From Luidia sarsii (Eukaryota; Echinodermata; Asteroidea; Paxillosida; Luidiidae): a DNA stretch of 64,000 nt. Below are positions 21,340 through 33,300 of the stretch, one piece after another. Below the pieces are notes generated by a model. That model ran no database searches, was not told the origin of the DNA, and saw only the letters and a program-made list of their open reading frames with translations. The stretch lies in NCBI GenBank assembly GCA_949987565.1, contig OX465107.1:1428582-1492581 (forward strand), read 5' to 3'. Position numbers and translations under genes: made by a program. Positions within the stretch are counted from its first letter, which is position 1, and every line of letters starts with the position of its first letter.

Positions 21340-24300
21340 CTGCCAAAGACGGAAAAACAACATTGGAAAAGTTAACCCCCAAAGTCAAACGGACCTTGTC
21401 ATTCTCCGACGTGTAGTTTGAAACTACCCTGCGATACTTTCTGCCTGATAGTCTCCTTGAAATCATCCGTAGGCAACTCGGGAAGGATTCGAACCTACAA
21501 CTCCTGCTCTGTGGCGCCCCCCAAAAAAACCTTTACCGAATAACCACCGAGCTGGTCAAGGTTGTGCGGTGGATTTGGGACTGTCTAGCGGTGTTTGATG
21601 AATGTAATTCAATGACGGTTTGTCCTCTCCAACATGAATGGTGTGCCCAGTGCATTGCTAATGGGGCAAGTAGTTGAAGCACTGGAGCACACCATACATG
21701 TTGTGAAGGAGAAAATCATTGTCACTGAATAACATTCCAACTGACAAATCACATTCCCTACTCACATTACCAATGGCATCTGTCAGTGGCAGGCTGTCAG
21801 CATTACCTATGAAACAACCACTCTCATGATCTGCTTATGATGTGGCCCTGCTTATGGTGTGGCCCTGCTTATGATGTGGCCCTGCTTATGATGTGGCCCT
21901 GCTTATGATGTGGCCCTGCTTATGATGTGGCCCTGCTTATGATGTGGCCCTGCTTATGATGTGGCTCTGCTTATGATATGGCCCTGTTTATGATCTGGCC
22001 CTACTTATGATGCGGCCCTGCTTATGATGAGACCCTGCTTATGATCTGGCCCATATTACATGGCTCCAGCTTTCCTGAGTTCCTCACTATCTCCTTCCTT
22101 CCCTAGCCCTCGACCTAGAGTGGCTTGATAGCCTTGTTTTGAGCAAAATTGCATAAATACCCCCAAATAAAAAATGCTATGTATATTTTCCACTATTAAA
22201 TTTCTGCTACCTTGGTATTTACTGAAAAGTTGCACCTCACCTGCGTTCTGTGAATCACTTCTTCCTGGACGAGGGATCTTACGTAATCGGCAGAATTCTG
22301 GAAGTGAACGTTATCTAAATTGGATAAAGGGAAGAAAGAGAGATACCTTTGAACTTCATATGATTGTCTTAGCTTCTTTAAGAAAGTATTTTTGTTGTGA
22401 AGGCCCCCTATCAAAAAAAACCCACAAGACACAAAAAAAAAGAAAAAAGGTTGGACCCAAACTGCAGGATGGGAGAGATACATGTAGGGAAGGAATGGTG
22501 TAGGAGGACTGGGGTCGATTTCACGAAACTCCTCTCATTTTCAGATCCATCTTAGGACTGAAAGATGGATCCTAACTATGACGCGTCCTAAGACTGATGT
22601 CACCAAACTCATCTGATGCAAGACTGACATGTCCTCTACACGATTATTTTGATGAGGATGATCAGTTTGATGCAATACCTGTACCATGCTCGATTTGGTC
22701 AATTTGACGTCTACATGTAACAGCCGTAGCCATGATGTTATGTGCGTGCATTAGATGATTACAAAATGGCTGATTGGCTGTGTGTCGAGTGAAAGTATTG
22801 CCGGCTTAAATCATGTGTCGGTAACTACTTCATTGTATGTATTGTGTTCGGCTATGTAAAAGAGGAAATGATATACTAAAAGCTTTTGCCTTTTGGCATA
22901 ACATTTGATTGTGAATTCTACTAGGGAAAATTCAACATGAATAAATTCAATGAGGGTTTGGCCTGCTCAAATCCCGCCCAAGCTGCCCTTTTTTCTTTTT
23001 CATCAGGCATGGGCATATCACTGAGTGTTCACAGCTTATTAAGTCGAGCAGGGAAAACCCTCAATGAATTAAGTTCTCCTCGATGCAAACATCATGTTAT
23101 ATCCATGTTAACAGGAATTAGTTGGTCAAGATAGTTCCAAATATTGTCCTACTAGCTTTGTGATCAGACAGAAGCACAACTGCCACTTTAGTTACTTGGC
23201 ATCATTAGTATTCATGCACATAAGATGACCCTGGGACAAATTCAGCCCCGGTGCTATAGAAATTGAACACATATCAGCTTTGGTGAAATCGATCCTAGGA
23301 CATAGTCTAAGATGCATCTTATCGTTTTGTGAAATCGGCTGCTGTATGTACTTACCATCGGCTGTGCCGTGGATCAGGAACAGGTTCAAGCCCTTGATCT
23401 GCCTGGCTTTGGCTGACAGGTTGGTGTGCTAGCAAGGGCAAGAGTGAAGACTCGATCACTACCTCTTCTCAAACACATTGGGCAGATCTTATTTGCTGAG
23501 TGTTAGCACACAAGGATATGTGACGCACTTTGCAAATATAAGTCCCTTCTCATCATCCAACCCTTTTTGCACAAGCACAGGGCGACAAAAAGTAATGGTG
23601 GTTGAAAAAAAAAAATTGAAAATCAATTCTGAGTTTGGTTTATATTGCTTTGTTAGTATCCATATTTTCATATTTGCTGGATCGCAACTTATTTGTTACT
23701 GTAATACATGAAACAAAAGGTTTTGTGGGATTCATCCCTGATCATGATTTAACCCCAATCTGACCTGACCCATTTTTGCGGAGATAGTGTGGCATGCCGT
23801 TTAAGAACTAAATGTACATGTACCGGTATTTGTACCACAAAATGTGCTCAGGAAATCCTGACTTCTTTCCTCTGCTTCAAATACCGACCAAGGTTGTGAA
23901 GCCATGAAATCATGCAAAGGAGTCTCCATGAAGGGGTGAATTCTGAGGACAATTGGTATCTGTGCATGCAACCTTTTAGCCTCGCACTATTCCCCGATAA
24001 CCGGCAGGGACGGATTTCAGCAAAGCTTACGATAGTGGAAAGTTTGCGGTGACACCATGTATATCTTCTCTTTCAAGAAGTGTAGTTCTATCTGAACTTC
24101 TTGAAAGAACAACACTTCTTGAAAGAGAAGATATACATGGCGTCACCGCAAACTTTCCACTAAGTTAATAAGCTCCACCATGCTAATAAGCTGCTTCTGG
24201 CAGTAGCTGCATTGAATTACCTTGTATCCCTCTAGGTTGTCCGTGGCCTCAGGAAGGCCCATGTAACGTTCTGTGTAGATGGAATCTGAAAAAACAAAAG

Positions 24301-27300
24301 GCGCACACACAAAAGGAAAATGATCATTGTTTCTTTGAAAGCGTCAATTCAAAGTTGCATGAAGGTTATATGGTATGACAGTTGTGGGACGACTGGTGGG
24401 TCAGCCTTTGGAGGGGTTACCCACCGTAGTAACGGAAGTCAGTCACAGGTGCCACTGAGATGCCAAATCTGAAGATGCCGTCCCCTGCACTCAGAGCCAT
24501 GGAAGCAGCAAAGCCTCCGTAGGACTGCAGCATTGTCAAGATAACAAGATGTAAATTATATCATTTTCAAGAAAAATTCAATCAATAGATGTCATGTTGT
24601 TAAAGAAATTCCCACCTAAAAAAATAAATAAAAAAAATTCAAGATATTTCCAAAGTCCTTGTTAGTTTCACTTAAAAATGTTCAAGGCTTTGTTTTCATC
24701 TAAGATGTTTCTTTTGGATGAATCCTAAATTTGTAAGAAAACAAAAGTCCTGGGTAAATTTTCCAGTTTTGGGATGCTCATTTATCGAGAGGTTTTCACC
24801 TCCTCTACTCTCTGCTGAGTTTATCAAACACGGACACCGACTCGTGAGCGGTCTCTCGACTTCTTATCTGAAGCCCACACTTACCCATCCCCAGATGCCT
24901 ATCTTGGACTTGTTGATCCAGGAGAACATCTTCACAATGTGCCTGCACAAGGAACGGAAGGAAGGGGTTTTCAACTGACTGAGGCAATGGCAGGGTCAGA
25001 CTGGTCATCTCAAGCAATAATCCAGACACTTGATTTCTAAGGTTTTATCTTCTTTGCCGACGGGCGAAGATTTCCAGATGTGTTTTCTCAAAGACTGTAG
25101 AACTCACAAAGAATGAGGGCATTCCGTCAACAAGTCTCTTGGATCTTAGATTAGAAATGGCCTTCCCAAGATATAGGAAGTCTTTTCCAGAATCAAATCT
25201 GGTCTTTTTCAGGTTTTTTTTCTTCAGATTGGAATGATTGAAGACTTTTTTTCTGGCTTCAACAAAAATAATTTCCCAAACCGGAGAACTTCTCCAACTT
25301 CTCCATACAGAAGGAGGTTTTATTCGTCTCTTGCCGTGATTTAGGAAATCTAGGGCAGGATTAAGCTTGACATTTGACCCCGCGGCAATAGGTTCACAGA
25401 TCTGATTTTCAAGTCAGAAAGGCTCTTGTCTTGCTGTGATCAGAGCATTTGAGAAAGGTCCTGCTGAGATCGAAACGTCAGGCCCCTCTCCCTGAATCTT
25501 AAGATTAGGAACTCATAGATCACAGCTTTGCCGGTTCTCAGAGCTTATAGGAACCCGGGGGACTGAGTGGGGGGCTAGGACGGACCTCATGGCAATAGAC
25601 AGGTCCTCGATCTCCACGGTGCCCAAGCGACGGTAGATCTGGTACAGGTGCTTGTCCCCCTGGAAGCCTGAGCCCCGGCCATCGATGTTGACCACCACCA
25701 TGTAGAACCGGCTGGCAAGGTAGGCGTTCCAGCCCAGCTCGAAGCGGTCGTCCACCGTCTGTGAGCCGGGCCCGCCGTAGACGTGCACCAGCACGGGGTG
25801 CTTGCGCAGCGGGTCCATGCGCTGGGGGCGCCAGATCTGGACGGGCAGGCGGTACTCGCCCACCCGCACGTCAAGGAAGGTCTTGTTGGGGTAGGCCTTG
25901 CTGGCCAGGGCCACGCCCAGGGCGGCGTTGGTCTCCACCAGCAGGCTTCGGTCCGTGCCCGTCTGGTGGAGGCTGGTGCGCGGGATGCCGAAGCCCAGGC
26001 AGTCCAGCTTGTACCAGGCGTTGTCCGGGCTGAAGCTGGCCTCATAGTAGGTGCAGTTGGCGTTGAGGTCACAGGTCAGGCAGCGGTGAGTGTGCGGTTT
26101 CTCGGTGCTGACACTAAACCCCACCCAAGAAAAATGATCACAGAAAATTGAAAAGGGACGTAAAAATGGAAAAGGAACTAGGTAATTCCATATTAAAATT
26201 AGGAGTCCAACTTGTGATATTCTGGTGTCCAATGTGATATTGTAACAACTTAATGCTCTGTCAACATTGGTCGAGGTCAAAGAATAGCATCCATACGTTG
26301 TCTGATCCAACATATGCATGAAATAGAACACCTGTGAAAATTTCAGCTCAATTCGCCAACCGAGTCTTCTGTTAAGCAAAAATGCAGCATTCAATGCCGT
26401 ACTGTTCTGAAAAATAGTTTAGATTTCGGTGAGACGTAAACGATTTCTTTTACTCATTTCTCCCAAAACACAACATTTTAGGCAGAAATATTTCAGTGAG
26501 AGGTTTCTACTATAACCATCTTCAAACTGTGTAAGTTTTATGTAAATCTGTGAACATGTCTGTTTTTCTATATTACCAATGTTGTGTAGGGGCTTTAAAC
26601 TGTGTTTTATACTGTTCCTGTACAACATGCTTCTCAATCTACAAAGTGGTTCATTATGTTGTTATAATATTACATGTAGGACATGTAGAACCTTGGCATA
26701 ATTATTAGAGTGCCAAGCAGTGCTGTGTTTGTCGGTGCATACCTGTACAGCTGTCTGCCACGGATGGACTGTTCTGTGCTCATGAAGTAGACAAGCTTGT
26801 CTGCCTGGCTGTACGCTACGATGGCGGTGACCTCCCAACGACCCTGGGTCAGAAAGGTGACCTTCCCTGGTGTTTCCTTAAAAAAAAACGAAAAAAAAAA
26901 AAACACACATTGGAGAGAATGGAACCACCAAGAGGCAATCGGGACAAAGACAAAACTGACTGGAATTCAGGCTCCCTATATAATAACATGGTTAAGACTT
27001 CTACATATATAGGAAGGTTTGCGGTGACACCATGTATAAAGTCTCTTAAAGGAAGAGGTGTGGTTCTGAAAAGAACCTGAGTGGTAACCTGACATTTCGA
27101 CCAGTATGCTCTGGCCGTCATCAGGAGAATGCATACTGCATACTGGTCGAAACGTCGAGTTACCACTCAGGTTCTTTTCAGAACCACATCTCTTCCTTTA
27201 AGAGACCTTATACATGCTGTCACCGCAAACCTTCCTATATTGATTCACCCACCATGCAAATTTGCCTTAAGTCTTATTTAAGACTTCTACAATGCATTCA

Positions 27301-30300
27301 GTGCGTCTGATTGAGTTCTCTGATGAAGGCATACTCACGTCAGCCGTTACGAGCGCCACGTGGAAGTAGTTGCCATGGTTACCCTCTCTCAGAGGTAGGA
27401 TTCGCACGTAGTCCAGCTGGGATGAACCCTCCACAAATCTGGGAGGTCCGCGCTGTTTGGGGGAGGGGGCAGGACATAAATTACATGGGAGGAATTCAAA
27501 GAGCACATTATGATGATCAAGGGCATCAACCGGTTCTGAAGAGTGTAGGAGAGGAGGAGGAGGGGACCCTTTGTGAGGGAACGGAGGTGGGTGGGGGGGG
27601 GGTACATGTGGGAGATGGTCGTCTTATTAAAAATGCAGTATAACATTTGAAAATGAAGCCAAAGGCATCACACTTTCATGCCTTGTACTTTAGAATGGAA
27701 GAAAGAAATGGAGACAAAGCCAGAGCCTGACGAGCCTAAGCCGGGTTTCGGAAAAATGGCTTAATTAAGGCCCTTATACATCATTGGTACAAGTCAAAAG
27801 ATTGCCACAGCTTGTGTGTTCAACATTCAACATTCCCCAAAAAAAATCATGCGAAGGTTTTAGCTCAAATGATAATCAGAGGAAGTAGAAAAAGGCCAAA
27901 AAACCATGATGGCTTTTGCATCTTTCTGTAGTGTTAGAAATAGTCTATTACTCGCGAGTAATAAACTATTTGTCAATGTTGGAGTGAAGATTTCTCAAGA
28001 AATTACAGCATCCCAGACAGTAACATTTTAACATGAGGATTCTATCAAGATGACCATCTACAAACTGTGTAGATTAGAAGGAAATCTGTGGACATTGATG
28101 TTTTCCGATCTCCCCAATGTTGTATTGGGCCTTTAAGCTAATGTGAGACTGGCTGTGCACTTACATCCACCACCCATCCTCCAGGCGTTCTCAGGTCGTG
28201 GCTGATGTTGCACTCTCCCGTCTGCGTACTGCACAGAGTCAGCAGTGAGACATTCTGTGGTCTGTTCAGCCACGTCACCGCCACCAAGTCCTGGTTGACC
28301 CAGACCACGTGCTGATAGTAGTAGTCCCTGTGTGTGTGTGTGTGGGCAGGGAGGGGAGAGCAAAGAGACAAGGAACACAACATCAAAAGAAGCTCAAGTG
28401 TGGTAAGTGTCTGAGAGTTACACGTCTTATCATAAACCCATTTGTCACAGCTAGAGCATGTCACTATGCAAGTTCGAATCCACTACCTGACCATGACCGT
28501 CTCAATGACCAGAGCAGTTAAGATGTATGCACGTGGAAGGAGGAATGCTGGTTCAAATCCACCTAGGATTAGGGTTAGGGTTAAGGATAGGGTTAGGGTT
28601 GGGGTTGGGGTTTGTGTTGGGGTTGGGGTTGGGGTTAGGGTTAGATTTAGGGTTAAGATAGGGTTAGGGATAGGGATAGGGTTACGGTTAAGGGAAGAAT
28701 TAGCATTGGGTTAGGGTTAGGGTTAGGGTTAAGGTTAGAGTTAGGGTTCGATTAGGGTTAGGGTAAGGGTAAGGGAAAATTAACCCTAACCCTAAATCTA
28801 ACACAAAACCCTAAATCTAACCCTAACCCTAAATCTAACCCTAAACCCTAAATCTAACCCCCAAACCTTAAATCTAACCCTAACCCTAAATCTAATCCTA
28901 AACCCTAAATCTAACCCCCAAACCTTAAATCTAACCCTAACCCTAAATCTAACCCTAACCCTAAATCTTACCCTAAATCCTAAAACCCTAACCCTAAATC
29001 TAACCCTAAACCCACCCTAAAATCCTAACCCTAAATCTAACCCTAAACCCCAAATCCCTAACCCTAAATCTAATTCTAAACCCTAAATCTAAACCCTAAA
29101 TCCTAAAACCCTAACTCTAAATCTAACCCTAAAACCCCAACCCTAAATCTAACCCTAACCCTAAATCTAATCCTAAACCCTAAATCTAACCCTAAACCCT
29201 AAATCTAACCCTAACCCTAAAACCCTAACCCTAAATCTAACCCTAAACCCTAAAACCCTAACCCTAAATCTAACCCTAAACCCTAAAACCCTAACCCTAA
29301 ATCTAACCCTAAACCCTAAAACCATAACCCTAAATCTAACCCTAAACCCTAAATCCCTAAACCCTAAAACCCTAAACCTAAAACCCTAACCCTAAATGTA
29401 ACCCTAAACCCTAAAACCCTAAACCCTAAAAACCCTAAACCTAAAACCCTAACCCTAAATCTAACCCTAAACCCTAAATCCCTAAACCCTAAAACCCTAA
29501 ACCTAAAACCCTAACCCTAAATCTAACCCTAAACCCTAAAACCCTAAACCCTAAAAACCCTAAACCTAAAACCCTAACCCTAAATCTAACCCTAAACCCT
29601 AAAACCCTAAACCCTAAAAACCCTAAACCTAAAACCCTAACCCTAAATCTTACCCTAACCCTAACCCAAGGTGGGATTTGCGTCCATGTCCAATGCAGTG
29701 CATGTTTTGTAGGCGTAGGCCTATTGATGACAGTTGTTGGGCTGACACAAAAGCGTCACAAAATCATGATTTTAGGGGAATACCATAAGGTGGGCAAGTA
29801 CTTGTGGCTTAATTTTCTACATAATAATAGGTGCTTTATTGAGGATGTAAAGTTTTTCCCACCCTTTTACAGTGAGAGTAAATCTTGCCGTCCATTTTTT
29901 TTCGGCAAGTAGTTATTAGTGCAATACAATGTCTATTTTCTACACGGTGGTCTATTGTGAATTTACGGTTTTTTTTCACCCTAACGACTGAAAGGTCAAA
30001 AGTTTATAGGAGGGCCTGACGTTTCGATCCTAGCAGGATCCTAGCACTTGTAGCAGGACCTTTCTCTTCTGCTATTGAGATAGGACCTGCTGGTGTTAGG
30101 ATCGAAACTTGGGGCCCTCCTAACTTTTGACATTCGCATTGTTGTCATTTTAGTCAGTAAAGCAGCCTGCACTATCTTTGCGCATCACCGAAGATAGAAA
30201 TGCTCAGATAAGACTAGTTGTAGTTGAAATACTAAGTGGAAGGTTTGACGGTGACACCATGTAGCTCTTCTCTCTTAAGAAGGAGTGTGGCTCTGAAAAG

Positions 30301-33300
30301 AGCCAGTAACTCAACGTTTCGGGTGGTGTGTAAGTTGCTGTAACCGTGACCCTCATTCTCCCGAAGGTCGGAGACCTGAGGTCTCCGACCTTCGGGAGGA
30401 TGAGGGTCACGGTTACCGCAACTAGTGGTGTGTATACTCTACCCGTCGTCAGGAGAGTGATGAGACGCTCAGCAAACTCAATTTAAGTTCGAGGAACTTT
30501 GGACTCACTTTTTGCTGATGGCTTCCGGCGGGACGAGGGTGACCTGATCTGAGGGGTCGGCCGTGGCCACCACCTGCAGGGTGAAGGTGGGGTTGCGGCA
30601 CCCGGCCTTCGGGTAGGAGTACTCCTGCAGCTGGCTGTAGCGCAGGTTCCGATAGGTCGGGTACCAGGCACGCTCCACGCCGCTGTCGTTGAAGGTGGCG
30701 TAGACCAGACGGTCGCCGTCCGCCGACCAGTAGATGGCGTTATCCCTGGACAGGAGCTCCTCTGATGTGTGGAATCACGACAAAGGGGCCAGAGTCAGAG
30801 CCGCTTAACTATAAGCACCAACATTTGCGAAAAGTCATGATTCATAGGCCAGTTAACTACCGGTATACATTACAGTACTGAACATTTATTGTCTTGGTAT
30901 CTGCCAAAATAGACAATCAAGGCGCAGAGCAAAATGCCCCTAGCGAATCAATCCACTTTGATGATAAGAGATTAAATGTTTCGAGAGCACGTTTGAGATC
31001 AAATAATTATGTTTGGAGGGAGTTTCAATCGGGTTGGGCCGGCATGTGAATAATGTCCCCAAGGTGTTAGTGGTACAACGAACAATCAACTTGTGCAAAG
31101 TGAATTCCCATCGGCTCATCATCAGCTCGATAACATCTAGTTGAGCCACAGGAAAGAACGAGATGCCGTACCTTCGTAGACCCAGTCCGGGACGCCGTTG
31201 AAGATCACCCCTTCCCGGCCAGTTTGGGTGACGGGCAACGCGTCGCTGCCCACAAAGTCCTTGGCGTCTCGCGCCACGGAGTCCAAATAGTAGATGTTGT
31301 TCTCGTGCACGTAGACCTGCGGCAAAAAAAACCCCCACCAAAACCCAAATCATTGAGTCGGAGGTTCCGGGTATTGTATCTTCGTTGTTTACACTGCTGT
31401 TTCCCACATTGGTATCATTGTTTGAGAAGCGAGCAGGAGATAGGTTCTTCATTGCCCATCCGGTGGCAATAGGAAACCCGGTCGAGGAAGATGCTTCTTC
31501 CTTCCGCCTTCATCCAAGGTCTACCTGAGTGACAAGGGACGGAGACCTATAGACGAGACAGTCTCAACAGACTTGCCGATGATGAAGTTAAAAAAGGAGA
31601 AACTTTGTGGTCGCCTGCCTTGCAGCCGATTGATAATGATGGTGATGGTTTCTGTTCAAATCGATGACGTTTCTGTCAGATCTGTTACTGGTAGAGTTGG
31701 CATTATAGCCAATGACCCTCTCCATTTATTTTGCCATCGGCCAGACAATTACAGAAAATACACCGGAGAGAAGATAGAGCAAGTTCACAAACATGGTCAA
31801 AGGTGGGGCAGGGGATCAAGAGAAGACTAACGCATTTTGTTCAGCTTACCAATGCTGAGCCCTGGGGTGTCCAGGCTGCATAGCGTAACTCAATGGCTTC
31901 CTTGGAGCCAGGACCAGTCAGGTCAATCATGGTTCTAGTACAGAGCAAACCAAACACCACTATGGGTTAACAACCACGACAATCAAATTAGTAAGAACAA
32001 ACTAATATCAGAAAGAAATGGCTTCCCAAAAGGTTTCTAGAAATTTCACGAAATGTTTGATAACTGTCTTACTTTTTTCATTTCAATTTGCGTGGTTCTG
32101 AGAAGAAACAAGAGCCTTAATGTTTCAGAAACAGTTGTTTCTGACAATGGACAGTTTGCTGTTTTCGAAACATTGGGTCAGAACAGTTCTTCAAAGAACC
32201 ACATAATGAAACACTGACTCCCTTGGTTCTTCTGAGAACCACTTTCATCCATGTAACCACGATAAGCCATAGGCCACAGCACGACTTTGACTCACTCAGT
32301 CTCGACGTTGTAGATCTTGTACTTGGCGTAGAAGCTGTGGCGGTACAGACTTCTGACAGAGCAGGCCAGGAGGATGAAGGCCCTATCCTGGCTGACCCAG
32401 AACTTGGTGGCATCCACATCGTCCTGAATCAAGAAGAGAGAGTCTAATCGGTCAAGAAATCTTGCAAACTGCTTATCCAACTAGGATATGTTTATTCAGG
32501 GAGGGAGGGAGGGAGGGAGGGAGGGGAGGGAGGGAGGGAGGGGGAGGGAGGGAGGGATTTAGGGAGGGAGGGAGGGAGGGAGGAAGGAAGAGAAGGAGAA
32601 AGAGAGGAAGAGACGCAAGCTTCAATACATCTTGGTTTGTTGAGGGTTCGGTCATTATAAGTAGTTCTGGTTGAATCAGGTTCCAGATCACTAATCGAGT
32701 TCCTATAGAAAACTGTATTTAATTTAAATGTTTAAAGAACTGTTTGCCGACCCGTTGGACCTGTGGTAAAATGCAAAATTGTACCTAGTGGCCTAACGGT
32801 TCGATCCTAGCACGACCTTCATCAGAGGCTTCACCTTCAGCTTTTGATGAAGGTTCTGCTAGGATCGAAACGTTAGGCCACTAACTACAATTTTGAAACT
32901 TAAATGTTTCTCAGTTCTGTTAGCTCTACCGTGAAAATTGTAGCATGAACCTTAATTTCTAAGATTCTTTTAATTTGAATGTTGCAAAATGCTTATACTG
33001 ACTAAAATTACCAAAATGTAAATCTTAAAATTTAGTGGGCCTGACGTTTCGATCCTAGCAGGACCTTTCTCAAAGGCAGAGAGGCAATTCTTTTAATTCA
33101 AGGCAATTCTTTTAATTTCTAAGATTCTTTAATTGTTTGTGTTCTTCGCCGATTGGATTTTCTGCTAATTACCCCTAAAAAAACCCACCCCTGATGATAT
33201 GTGTAGCCGTCCTAGCCGAATTTTTGCCAGGATTTTGGGAAGCATCCCTCCACTTTCACAGCCAAATATAGGGCCACATGTGAAGTTCCAATTCTTCCGA

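Noticed and set aside
28563..29668. True chromosome-end fusion site
   Set aside because: The array lies inside an intron of a gene whose exons continue on both sides in the right order.
30204..30410. Short - strand frame reading through family B and the inserted foldback
   Set aside because: It crosses a nested insertion and is explained entirely by repeats.
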